NCBI RefSeq assembly: GCF_017583045.1
Contig: NZ_JAGFBF010000001.1
Location: forward strand, 1-64,000
DNA: 64,000 nucleotides
Direction of reading: 5' to 3'
Source of the DNA: Leucobacter tardus
Lineage (GTDB): Bacteria > Actinomycetota > Actinomycetes > Actinomycetales > Microbacteriaceae
The position numbers and the translations under genes were made by a program. The notes under the pieces are model-generated. The model was not told the origin of the DNA and made no database searches. It saw nothing but the letters and a program-made list of their open reading frames with translations. Positions 8,328 through 17,199 of this stretch are shown one piece after another. Every line of letters begins with the position of its first letter. Position 1 is the stretch's first letter.

Positions 8328-10514
8328 CGCTGCCATGAACCGCAAGGGTGCCTCACGGTGCAGCAGGTGCTTCAACGACCCCGGTATCATGGTACTCGGC
8401 CGCCCGAACCTCCTTCTCGCCAACGCAAACGCGCTCAGTGCTGCATCGGGAACGGAGAGATCGAGGATCGCGTCGAGCAGGGCATGATCTGCGCGTGACA
8501 AAGGCGCAGCGGCGAGCGGCGCCGCCTCGAGCACTCGGGAGACGGCCTCCGCGAGCGCCTCCCTGTCCCCGGGCAGCCAGGCATTCCTCACAGCACGGTA
8601 GTAAGCCGCACCGAACACGTGGATGCGCAGGTACTTCGTCCCGAGTGCCTCCCGCTGCTGAATAGTGAGGCGGGACTGGCACGCTTGACCCCAAACTGAA
8701 GCGATGTGTCGCATCTCCTCTGCGACGGGGGGCAGACTCATCGTGACCCGATCGGCGGCGTCGCTGCCGATCACGTACCGAGGCCCACGGCGCTGCACCG
8801 CGACCGACCCGAGAGACCACAGGAGTGTCGAAAGCCGCAGATCTCCGCCCACCTTGAATCCCGCGTCCAGCCCGAGATCGTTCGCGGCCAGGAACTCCCT
8901 GCGGAGGATCCCGAGCGGAGCGCTGCGGTAGTAGAGGCGATCGCGCACTGCATCCCGGTCGGCGCGAGGGACGAACCGCACCGGGGGAGTTCGCACCGCT
9001 CCACCACTGTCGTGACCGAGGCGGGGCATCACAGCCTCCCTTTCGTCGGCCAACTCGAGCATGGCAGCGATCGCACCCGCCTCATAGAAGTCGTCGGAAC
9101 CCATGATCCCGACCCAGGGTGCTGTAGCCTGCTCAATGCCATGCATGAACGGTCCGGTCGGGGACGGGAGATCGTCCTGCAGTTCGATGAACTTCACACG
9201 GTCGCGAACACCCTCGGGAATCCGCTCAGCGATGACGTTCTTGGCGACGTTGTGACACACCACAGTCGCGGTCGCCACATCGCCGTTACCGAGGACCACA
9301 GATTCTACTGCGCGATCCACTCGACGCTCGGGTGCGTGACAGGCGATGATGATTTCGACCGGCCGCGACTTTGCCGAGTCCGTATCGCGCTGCGACCCTC
9401 TCGCCACGATCTTTTCGACAGCCTCGCGCCACAGCGCATTCTGAGGCGCCGCCGAGAGTTCACTCGCAACCTGCGCGCTGTTGTGCTTCCACGAGGCGAC
9501 CGCCTCGGGTGTCAAGCAGTCGAATGCCTCTACCAGGTGTCGTGCTTCGAACCCACCGGCAACGGCGCCGAGGTGATGATCTTTCACAATGGAGGCCATC
9601 TCCGGCGAAGGGCCGATAATAATCCCGAGACGCGCCTGGATGAAGTCGAAAAGCTTATTTGGGAGTGCCCAGCGGTACGAGAAAGTCCGGGGCGGCAGCA
9701 CGAAAACGCCCACGTCGTAGCGGTTCAGCGTGTCGATCAGCTCGGTGTAGGGGACCGGATCGTTGATGCTGATCTTGGGGTGATGACCGAAGCGGTGCCG
9801 TAATTGCTGTACGTACTCGGGGTCGTTCGGGGTGAGATACATATCGAGCGTAACATCGGCTTCAGTGCGTGCTGCAGCCTCAAGCATTACCTCGAGGGCG
9901 CGACCTTTCCGTCCCGCTCCAGAGTGCACGACCCTGATCGGCCGGCCCACCGGGTTGACCGGCAGTTCAGCGTAGGGAGTGGCGTTCATGACGACGCCGA
10001 CTTCTATGCCGAACTCGCGCTCGTACTCCTTTGCGAGCGCTGCACCCACCGTTGTCACCGATGCACACTTGGAGAGGTACCGGCCGCACATCCAGCGCCT
10101 GAATGGGCTCACGAAGATCCGCCACCGGAGCACGTCCTCTTTCTCGCGTGGCGCGTACTCATGAAGATCCGCGTGGACACCGAACACGGGGTTCAGCGAC
10201 AGGGCGAGCGGCACCGTGTCCAGGTCGTCGGCGAGAACGACGTCCCACATACCCCCATCCAGGAACTCCCTGGCGGACGCAATCGCCGCGTTCGTCCAGT
10301 AGGCGTGCTCGTAGCGGCGCAAGACCAGACTCTTCCGATCGTACGCCCAGTGGATCGCGTCGTCCGGGACAGCATAGTGGTGAGTCGAACCCTCAGGCTT
10401 CGGTCCGTAGCTGCAGGTCGAGACCTCCCAATCAGAGCTGAACTCGCGAACCTGCTTCAACACCCGCGCGTCCTGCGTAATGTTCGAGAAGGAGATGATC
10501 AGCAGTCGCCGCAA
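8310..10514 (-). CDS. Two-domain glycosyltransferase, GT4-like domain then GT2 domain
   Basis: 734 aa from a TTG start that has AGAAAGG 7 bases upstream; a longer in-frame extension would overlap the preceding gene and has no support. Residues 1 to about 385 are a GT-B/GT4-like domain (RRLLIISFSN, DARVLKQV, VVLADDLDTVP, HADLHEY, NATPYAEL, VHSGAGRKGR, IGPSPEM). Residues from about 390 to the end are a GT-A/GT2-like domain (VEIIIACHAPERRVDRAV, WVGIMGSDDFYEAGA, YYRSAPLGILRREFL, YLRIHVFGA). Both halves are clearly homologous to the halves of the gene at 11879-14119, but in the opposite order. It is the last gene of the long leftward operon. Inferred role: adds two sugars, or forms a repeating unit, on the surface polymer. 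Its 3' end overlaps the convergent wecB. Confidence 0.85.
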   Translation of the reverse strand: MRRLLIISFSNITQDARVLKQVREFSSDWEVSTCSYGPKPEGSTHHYAVPDDAIHWAYDRKSLVLRRYEHAYWTNAAIASAREFLDGGMWDVVLADDLDTVPLALSLNPVFGVHADLHEYAPREKEDVLRWRIFVSPFRRWMCGRYLSKCASVTTVGAALAKEYEREFGIEVGVVMNATPYAELPVNPVGRPIRVVHSGAGRKGRALEVMLEAAARTEADVTLDMYLTPNDPEYVQQLRHRFGHHPKISINDPVPYTELIDTLNRYDVGVFVLPPRTFSYRWALPNKLFDFIQARLGIIIGPSPEMASIVKDHHLGAVAGGFEARHLVEAFDCLTPEAVASWKHNSAQVASELSAAPQNALWREAVEKIVARGSQRDTDSAKSRPVEIIIACHAPERRVDRAVESVVLGNGDVATATVVCHNVAKNVIAERIPEGVRDRVKFIELQDDLPSPTGPFMHGIEQATAPWVGIMGSDDFYEAGAIAAMLELADEREAVMPRLGHDSGGAVRTPPVRFVPRADRDAVRDRLYYRSAPLGILRREFLAANDLGLDAGFKVGGDLRLSTLLWSLGSVAVQRRGPRYVIGSDAADRVTMSLPPVAEEMRHIASVWGQACQSRLTIQQREALGTKYLRIHVFGAAYYRAVRNAWLPGDREALAEAVSRVLEAAPLAAAPLSRADHALLDAILDLSVPDAALSAFALARRRFGRPSTMIPGSLKHLLHREAPLRFMAASLLVR

Positions 10515-10590
10515 GATCCAACCTTTCTTCTGGCGCCCGAAAATCGCGATGGGAGGCGCTTTGCTAGGCACACGATAGCAGAGGGCTCGC

Positions 10591-11895
10591 TCACCTGGAC
10601 TCTTCAGTCCACAGTGCCACCATGTCAGCGATCTGCATCCCAGAGACCCGCGCGTCCGACAGACGCTCCCAGATGATCCGAGGATGTAAAGATGCGCGGT
10701 CCCGAACCGTGGAGTGGAGCGCTTCGGCGAGTTCCCCAGCATCGGGTCGCGGTTGCAGCAAGATTCCGGATCCGAGCTCGGCTCCGACGATTTCCCCCGT
10801 GCCGCCCACGTCCGTCGCTACTGCGGGAATGCCGAACGACAGCGCCTCCATGATCGACACGGGAACCCCTTCGGAATCGCTGACATTGACGAACACGTCG
10901 ATGGCAGTTTCCCGGTAGTACGCCAGAACATCGCTGTTCTCGGTCTGACCGCGGAGGTCGACCTTTAGCCAGGGCGTCCGCGACTGGGCCGCACGAACTT
11001 CCTCGGCCAGCGCCGACATGTCCCGGCCTGAGCCGAAATGCGTCCAGTGCACCCGATAGTCGCGGGCGATCAGCTCGAGTGCGGGGATGAGGGAGTCCAC
11101 CCGCTTCACGTCGATCACCGACGAACAGGAAACCACCTTGATGGGCTCATGCTCCAAGCGTTCGGTGAGGGGCGTGGGTTGCGGGCCGACGCCGTGATCG
11201 GCCGTTCCGAGGCGAAGCACGGAGAGAACGCCAGCAGGGATGAGCGCACCGAAGCGATCCAGTAGATACTGCCGGCCGTTCTCGGAGATGGAGAGCAGAG
11301 CATCGACGGAGCCGAAGATCGAGGCGCGGAGCGGAAGCCGGCCACCGACCCCTTCGTAAAGATCGAAGCGGTGCAGTCGCGCGACGCGGCGGAAGCGTTT
11401 GGGGAGGAACGGGAGCGCGAGGGCACCGTGTGAGCCCCAGAAGGAGTACACGCTCACACGGCTGTCGCTGCTTGCGCCGGCGCGCCGTAGCCCGCCCTCG
11501 ACCGTCCGTGCGAACCGCTCGCCAGTGAGGATGTTCCCGATAACCAGGGGCACGTGACCGCGCATTCGGCCGCTCCGGGCCTCGCGCCGCAGAGCCCTCG
11601 CCGCGGCCGCGAGGCGCGGCGGCGAGAGCAGCGCCGCGATGATTCCGATCTTCGGCGTACGGCTCAGAGCCCCGAGGTATCGCGCGTTCGACGGTAGCTC
11701 GGCCGTGGCCCCCTCTACTGGCCGAAAGCTGTAGATCAGAACACGGTCGAAACGCGAGGCGAGCTCTTCGATCTCGTGCCGGATGAACGAGTAGTCGCCG
11801 GTCGTGGCCGGAAAGCTCCCCGTAATGAGCACGAGGAAGGAATGCCCGCGACCCGGACGACCCAGCCGTCTCACCGGGCTACCGTCGCGGGCCAT
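10591..11895 (-). CDS. GT4 family glycosyltransferase
   Basis: About 434 aa. GT-B fold: N-terminal LVLITGSFPATTGDYSFIRHEIEEL (first strand and loop, given in pieces elsewhere), C-terminal donor-binding motif SDSEGVPVSIMEALSFGIPAVATDVGG with the EX7E glutamates. ATG 11895 overlaps the end of the upstream fused glycosyltransferase gene by 17 bases and has GAGG 9-10 bases ahead; ATG 11916 is another in-frame choice. It lies between the two domain-swapped fusion genes in the same operon, so it probably acts on the same chain. Donor and acceptor are unknown. Confidence 0.82.
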   Translation of the reverse strand: MARDGSPVRRLGRPGRGHSFLVLITGSFPATTGDYSFIRHEIEELASRFDRVLIYSFRPVEGATAELPSNARYLGALSRTPKIGIIAALLSPPRLAAAARALRREARSGRMRGHVPLVIGNILTGERFARTVEGGLRRAGASSDSRVSVYSFWGSHGALALPFLPKRFRRVARLHRFDLYEGVGGRLPLRASIFGSVDALLSISENGRQYLLDRFGALIPAGVLSVLRLGTADHGVGPQPTPLTERLEHEPIKVVSCSSVIDVKRVDSLIPALELIARDYRVHWTHFGSGRDMSALAEEVRAAQSRTPWLKVDLRGQTENSDVLAYYRETAIDVFVNVSDSEGVPVSIMEALSFGIPAVATDVGGTGEIVGAELGSGILLQPRPDAGELAEALHSTVRDRASLHPRIIWERLSDARVSGMQIADMVALWTEESR

Positions 11896-14119
11896 CAAAA
11901 AGCGCCTCGATCGCATCCACCCAAGCGCGCGACTGCTCCCCGGCCGCGAGATCGGCCGCCGCAGCGTCAGAGGCTTGCTTCCACTCCTCGACCTTGGCGG
12001 GTGCGAGCCCGTCGATCGCGTCGCGCAGGTCCGCGGATTCGAACGTCGAGAGCACGTCGCCGTTGCCGGCTTCGTTCACGTAGCCCGCCATCTCAGGGGA
12101 GGGCCCAATGAGGATGCCGAGTCGCGCCTGGACGTAGTCGAAGAATTTGTTCGGCAGCGCCCACTTGTACGAGAGCGTAAGGGGCGGCAGCACGAACACC
12201 CCGACGTCGTACGTGTTCAGCCTCGCCACCAGTTCCGCGTACGGCACGGGATCGTGAAAAGTGATCCTCGGCTCGTCCGCGTAGCGCTCACGCAGTCCGT
12301 CCAGATACGCGGGATCGTTCTGAGTGAGAAAGAGGTCGAGCGTGATCGGTGCTTGAGTCCCGCGGACCGCATCGAGCATGATCTCGAGCCGCCGCTTCCG
12401 CTGCCCCGCCCCCGAATGCACGAGCCGAATCGGATCGCCGACCGGCGAAGGCGCCAAGTCCGCATACGGAGTGGCGTTGGGGACGACCTCCGGAGAGAAC
12501 CCAAACTGCTCCTCGTAGGCTCTCCGAAGGCCTCCGCTCACCGTTGTCGTGGACTGCGCGCGCGCGGCATACCGTTTGCAGAGCCAGGAGAAGTAAGGAC
12601 TGATTCGCCGCTTCCATGCCGCGTCGTACTCGTGCATGCTCGGGTAGTGCTCGTGAAGATCGGCGTGCACGCCTCGCACAGGTCGCAGGCGGAGAGCGAT
12701 CGGCACCGTCTCGATGTCGTTCGCAAGGACCGCCTCGAATGTGCGCCCTCGCAGCGCACGCCAGGCCCGATCAATGGCGGGGACTCGCCAATACGCCGCG
12801 CGATACGCGCGAAGCGTGATGAGGCGGCCGTCGAGCTTCGACGGGAGCAACGCGGCGGAGAGCTCAATGTGCTCTGCGACTCCCGCTGGGGAATCTCCGA
12901 ATCCGCAGGTGACGACACGGTAATCGTCGCGGAGGAGGTTCACCTGTTTGAGCACCCGTGCGTCACCCACGATAGGCGAGAACGAGAAGATCAGAATCGT
13001 CGGCTTCTCATCGGCTGTGGGGCGGGCCTGGCCTGCTCCCGAGTCCACCACCCCGCGACGGCGCAGCCCGCCGACCTTGCTGCGCAACGCGTGCACTGCG
13101 CCGACACCATTCCACCGCAGCGGCGCGTCCCTCTCGAGCAGCGAGCCGATGCCGTGCGTCAGCAATTTGCCCGTCACGCCCCCTTGCCGTTCCGCAGCGC
13201 TCGACGCGAGCGCCTCACCGGCATCCCCTTCAGCCAACGCCTGGAGCGTCCTCGCACTGACCCTGCGGAACGGGGCGAGGGCACTCGGGTCCTCACAGAG
13301 AATCCGACGCACCAGTGCCGACAGCCAGGCGAAATCTGTGTCGTGCCAATCGGAAGGGTCCGGGCGACGGACCACGACGCCGAGCACGTGGACCCGGAGG
13401 ATCTTGACCGCCAGCGCGTGCCGAGTTCTCCCGTCGAGCGCCGCGACCCAAGGCTGATCCCAGATCTCGAGCCACGCTCTTCCGTACTCATGCAGTGGAC
13501 GGGGGTTGAGCGTCGTGCGCTCTTTCGCGTCCATGCCGACGACGTACGCCGGTGCATCAGGATCGTGAGAAATGCTCAGGCCGGATGTCCACAGCCGTGT
13601 ACTCACCTGCAGGTCCGACCCCACCGGGAACACTCCGCCGAACGCGTACGCGGGTGCCTGGAGAATCTTCCGGCGGAAGAGCCCGAGAGGGGCGGTGCGG
13701 TAGAAGAGCCCGTCGCGGGCCGCCCGCAGATGTTTCCGGCGCAGCGTGCGCGGGTTGAAGCCGCGTCTGCCCCCCTGGTGCAAAAGGGGGACCAAGACTC
13801 CGTCGGCGTGGTCAGACTCGCCTCGGGCTCTCAGCGCTCGCAGGGCGCCTGCTTCGAACCAGTCGTCGGAGCCCATGATGCCGACCCACTCGGCCGTAGC
13901 CGCCGCAATGCCGTGGTCGAACGCCGCACCAGGGCGCCCGGCGGCCCCCTCGAGCGGCACGATCTTCACTCGCGGGTCGTCGGGAATGTCCAGCTCCGCC
14001 GGATCAATGTTGTGGGCAACGACGATGACGCCCGACTCGGGGTCGGTGAGCACGGATCGGACCGCACGGGCGATTGGCCGGACCCGATCATGAACCGGAA
14101 CGACGATCTCACTCTTCAC
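11879..14119 (-). CDS. Two-domain glycosyltransferase, GT2 domain then GT4-like domain
   Basis: 746 aa, GTG start with GGGAG upstream. Residues 1 to about 385 form the GT2-like half (SEIVVPVHDRVRPIARAV, WVGIMGSDDWFEAGA, FYRTAPLGLFRRKIL, KILRVHVLGV). After a short Arg-rich linker, about 395 to the end is the GT4-like half (DARVLKQV, VLANDIETVP, HADLHEH, NATPYADL, VHSGAGQRKRR, WALPNKFFDYVQARLG, IGPSPEM). The two halves match those of the 8310-10514 protein in reversed order; many blocks of 8-12 residues are identical or nearly so. The family is not one I can name more precisely. It probably catalyses two consecutive transfers in polymer assembly. Confidence 0.85.
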   Translation of the reverse strand: MKSEIVVPVHDRVRPIARAVRSVLTDPESGVIVVAHNIDPAELDIPDDPRVKIVPLEGAAGRPGAAFDHGIAAATAEWVGIMGSDDWFEAGALRALRARGESDHADGVLVPLLHQGGRRGFNPRTLRRKHLRAARDGLFYRTAPLGLFRRKILQAPAYAFGGVFPVGSDLQVSTRLWTSGLSISHDPDAPAYVVGMDAKERTTLNPRPLHEYGRAWLEIWDQPWVAALDGRTRHALAVKILRVHVLGVVVRRPDPSDWHDTDFAWLSALVRRILCEDPSALAPFRRVSARTLQALAEGDAGEALASSAAERQGGVTGKLLTHGIGSLLERDAPLRWNGVGAVHALRSKVGGLRRRGVVDSGAGQARPTADEKPTILIFSFSPIVGDARVLKQVNLLRDDYRVVTCGFGDSPAGVAEHIELSAALLPSKLDGRLITLRAYRAAYWRVPAIDRAWRALRGRTFEAVLANDIETVPIALRLRPVRGVHADLHEHYPSMHEYDAAWKRRISPYFSWLCKRYAARAQSTTTVSGGLRRAYEEQFGFSPEVVPNATPYADLAPSPVGDPIRLVHSGAGQRKRRLEIMLDAVRGTQAPITLDLFLTQNDPAYLDGLRERYADEPRITFHDPVPYAELVARLNTYDVGVFVLPPLTLSYKWALPNKFFDYVQARLGILIGPSPEMAGYVNEAGNGDVLSTFESADLRDAIDGLAPAKVEEWKQASDAAAADLAAGEQSRAWVDAIEALFDGPRR

Positions 14120-14185
14120 GCTGGTTGAGCTCCCATCGGGTCAAGAACGGCAAGATCAGTCTGGGCATCGCGAGAATACATCAAC

Positions 14186-15991
14186 CTACCCCTCGCCTGC
14201 TTCGTCTTTCGCTGCGAGGCCTGCAAGGCGGGCCTGCTCCTTGAACTTCGGGACCGTGCTCATCACGTGTTCGAAGGTTCCTCGCGCGAGCACTCGGCCG
14301 GACTCCATATAGAAGAGCTCGTCGACGTCCTTCACCGTCGAAAGGCGGTGAGCAATGGAGATCAACGTCACCTCGCCGCGGAGGCCGTGGATCGCCTCGG
14401 AGACTCTCGCCTCCGTCTTCGTGTCGAGGGCCGACGTCGCCTCGTCCAGAATCAGAACGTAGGGATCGGTGTACAGCGCCCTCGCGATACCCAGGCGCTG
14501 TCGCTGACCGCCGCTGAACGCAATACCTCGTTCACCGACGCGCGCGTTCAGCCCGCCCGGTCGATCGCGGATGACGTCCCACAGCTGTGCGCGCTTCAAG
14601 CACTCGATCACCTTGTCGACATCGACGTCGTCATGCCAGGACAGAGCAACGTTCTGAGCGATGGTGCCATCGAAGAGGGAGACATCCTGCGGAACATAAC
14701 CGACCCTCGACCGCCACGCTGCCATGACGTCCTCAATGTTCTGAGAGTCTATGCGAATAGCTCCTTCCTGCGGAATCAGGAGTCCGAGCAAGATGTCGAC
14801 AAGCGTGCTCTTCCCCGAGCCCGACTCGCCGACGAAGCCGACACTGCTCCCCATTCTGATGGTCAGAGAGACATCCCTCACCGCCGGCTGCTCCCCCGTC
14901 GGGTACGTGAAACTCACTCCTTCGAGAGAGAGCACGCTCGGTTCCTGATGCAACGGTTCCTTGCCGACCTGCTCCGAGGCCGCAAGATACGCTTCCGCCG
15001 CGTGTATGTCAGCGATGACCGCGGCCACCTGGGCACGGTTGGCGCTCAGGGTATTGTTCGTCGACTGGAAGGTGGTCATGGCGGGCACCAGACGCATGCC
15101 GGCAACCGCGAAGAGGACGATCGAGGCGATCGCCGCGTCGAGGCTGCCCTCGATTAAGTAGGCGAAAACGCCCACAAACAGGAACCCACCGATCAGAGCG
15201 CTGTCGACAATAAACTTCGGCACGCTCGCGAGGAACTGGATGTTGGCACGGGCACGGGAAGCATGCGTACGGTTTGACTTGACGACTCCGGCGACCTCGT
15301 CGAGCTTGTCCCGCAGCGTAACCTCCTTGAGCGCCCCGACCATGTCCGTCATCAAGGAAGCGACGCGGAAGCTGTAGTCGCGGTTCACCCGCCCCGCCTG
15401 AACCGCCCGCTTCGTGAGGACTTTGGACATCAGCAGAGCGATCAAGCCGAAGTAGACGATGCAGACGACCGCCGTCGCTGGCTGGATGAACAGCAGCGAT
15501 CCCAGGATCAACACTGCAGAGGTGAGCATCGGGGGGAGCTGCATCAAGGGAAGAATCAGCCCGGACACGGCCGCAGCCACGCCAACATCCGCCATCCGCA
15601 CGAGCTGCGAGGTCGTCCTGCTTAGGCGGTCCACCCATGGAGCCTTGATGTAGGCATCGAACAAGCGCAGACCCAGAGTCAGCTCGTACTCAGCGAACCG
15701 TCGTGTTGCGAGCCAGTTTTGGAGGAGAGAGAGGAAGGACTTCAGCAGCACCAAGCAAGAAACTCCAAGCAACAACCAAACATAATGCTCAGGTTGGATG
15801 GTGCCGATGATAGGGAGGTTGACCGGAATCCCTTGCATCATGGCCGAGAGCGACAGCGCGAGCAGCATCAAAGCTACGACATCGAGCACCGACAACAGAC
15901 AGGCAATTGCGATGTAGATCTTGATGTACCCTTTTGCCGCAGAGGGCAGATATGGGAACAACTGCCGGAGCTGCTTCCATCCGTTCTTCAT
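14186..15991 (-). CDS. ABC transporter, fused membrane and ATPase domains (PglK/MsbA-like flippase)
   Basis: 601 aa half-transporter. Six hydrophobic segments occupy about residues 15-310. A nucleotide-binding domain follows with Walker A GESGSGKST, Q-loop QDVSLFDG, signature FSGGQRQRLG, Walker B VLILDEATSALD and switch IAHRL. Homodimers of this type (PglK, WlaB, MsbA) flip lipid-linked oligosaccharides outward. I chose ATG 15991: it has GAGAGGGG 6 bases ahead and forms an ATGA overlap with the stop of the upstream GT4 gene, which implies translational coupling. Being inside a glycosyltransferase operon favours flipping a lipid-linked glycan, but the substrate is unproven. Confidence 0.88.
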   Translation of the reverse strand: MKNGWKQLRQLFPYLPSAAKGYIKIYIAIACLLSVLDVVALMLLALSLSAMMQGIPVNLPIIGTIQPEHYVWLLLGVSCLVLLKSFLSLLQNWLATRRFAEYELTLGLRLFDAYIKAPWVDRLSRTTSQLVRMADVGVAAAVSGLILPLMQLPPMLTSAVLILGSLLFIQPATAVVCIVYFGLIALLMSKVLTKRAVQAGRVNRDYSFRVASLMTDMVGALKEVTLRDKLDEVAGVVKSNRTHASRARANIQFLASVPKFIVDSALIGGFLFVGVFAYLIEGSLDAAIASIVLFAVAGMRLVPAMTTFQSTNNTLSANRAQVAAVIADIHAAEAYLAASEQVGKEPLHQEPSVLSLEGVSFTYPTGEQPAVRDVSLTIRMGSSVGFVGESGSGKSTLVDILLGLLIPQEGAIRIDSQNIEDVMAAWRSRVGYVPQDVSLFDGTIAQNVALSWHDDVDVDKVIECLKRAQLWDVIRDRPGGLNARVGERGIAFSGGQRQRLGIARALYTDPYVLILDEATSALDTKTEARVSEAIHGLRGEVTLISIAHRLSTVKDVDELFYMESGRVLARGTFEHVMSTVPKFKEQARLAGLAAKDEAGEG

Positions 15992-17184
15992 GAGGCACCC
16001 CTCTCTTCTACGCCCCCGCCAATCGCTCGAACCACGCGCTCGGCGACCGCGTGAAGTCCGACCGAGAGCTCTGCCCACGATCCCAGGGCCTCGCGCGCTG
16101 CCAGCCCAGGCACATTGCCGAAGGCTATGCGCATCGCTTCGGCGACCGCCTCAACATCGTAGGCGCATGCGCTACCGAGTGCGGCCTCGCTGGCGTGCTC
16201 ACGCATGAACTCGTGCACGCGCCCCTCACCCGCGAAGACTACCGGAGTTCCGCACGCCCATGAGGCGAACACCTTCGTCGGAAAAGCGAAGTTGTAGCCG
16301 GCGTCGGGGCGTATCGAGGCGACGCTGGCCACGGCACCGCGAATCCACTCGGCGGCTTCGTCCGGCGGCACGGTGCGGATGAAGTTCACAGCACCCACCG
16401 GCAGACCCTCGGCGCGCTCGCGCAACGACTCCCAGTCGCTGCCGTGGCCTAGGAAGACAAGGCGCGCGTCCGGGAACTCCGGGAGTATTCGCTCGAGTGC
16501 GTCAATGAAGATTCCTGCACCCTGCCACTCCGATGCCGTGCCCGAGTAGATTGCATAGATTCCCCGCTCCTCTCTAGCTCCATCAGGACGGAAAATCTCA
16601 GTGTCTACGCCATTGCCGACAGTGCGAACGGTCGCGCGAGGAGCGATTTCGCGCACTCGAGCGCTGACGCCTTCGTTGACCGACAGCACAGTGTGAGCGC
16701 CCGAAAGCGCGAAACGCTCCATGCGACGGACCGCATCGACCACGATGCCGAAGGCCCCAGTCGACTCAGCGGCATCCGACCATATGTCCGCCGCATAGTA
16801 GGCGTAAGGCGTGCGACGCAGTCGAGCCGCGATGCGAACGAAGACGCCCGTGGTCGGAGGAGGTTCGGTCACGATGATGTCGCGTTTCGGTCCGCACAGG
16901 ATTCTGAAGAAGAGCGGGACGTCGAAGCTTAAGTACTGCAGGTATCCGCGAACATAACCCGTGCGATCACGGAGAACAGGGAACCGTTGCACTCGGTACC
17001 GACGGAAATCGTCACTGTCGTGGTCGTTCGCCGCGCCGGCTTCTCGCCGTCCCCGGGCCGACCGAACAGTGAGCACCATCACCTCGTGGCCCTCTGCGAC
17101 GAAGGAATCCGCGAGCGCGGCGAGTCGGAACGACGCCGCACTCGGTTCTGGCTCGAATATGCGACTGGTGATCGCGACGCGCAC
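15988..17184 (-). CDS. GT4 family glycosyltransferase (WcaI/WbuB-like)
   Basis: 398 aa. N-terminal VAITSRIFEPEPSAASFRLAAL is the WcaI/WbuB-like opening in which the first strand is followed by a Pro-rich loop. AYYAADIWSDAAE and the central VGNGVDTEIFRPDG are typical of the GT4 linker. The C-terminal half carries AIYSGTASEWQG and ASWACGTPVVFAGEG in the donor site. GTG start. The stop overlaps the ABC transporter start by 4 bases, and the upstream DegT gene ends 15 bases before it. Likely a HexNAc or deoxyaminosugar transferase, judging only by family. Confidence 0.85.
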   Translation of the reverse strand: MRVAITSRIFEPEPSAASFRLAALADSFVAEGHEVMVLTVRSARGRREAGAANDHDSDDFRRYRVQRFPVLRDRTGYVRGYLQYLSFDVPLFFRILCGPKRDIIVTEPPPTTGVFVRIAARLRRTPYAYYAADIWSDAAESTGAFGIVVDAVRRMERFALSGAHTVLSVNEGVSARVREIAPRATVRTVGNGVDTEIFRPDGAREERGIYAIYSGTASEWQGAGIFIDALERILPEFPDARLVFLGHGSDWESLRERAEGLPVGAVNFIRTVPPDEAAEWIRGAVASVASIRPDAGYNFAFPTKVFASWACGTPVVFAGEGRVHEFMREHASEAALGSACAYDVEAVAEAMRIAFGNVPGLAAREALGSWAELSVGLHAVAERVVRAIGGGVEERGAS

Positions 17185-17199
17185 GCTGCAGCTTCTCGC

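Noticed and set aside
8310..10742. Start of the GT4-GT2 fusion at 10742
   Set aside because: The extra 76 residues overlap the upstream glycosyltransferase gene, are low in protein-like character, and a ribosome-binding site sits before TTG 10514.
11804..14128. 774-codon rightward open frame opposite the fused glycosyltransferase
   Set aside because: Antisense to a well-supported two-domain protein; Arg-rich without any motif.
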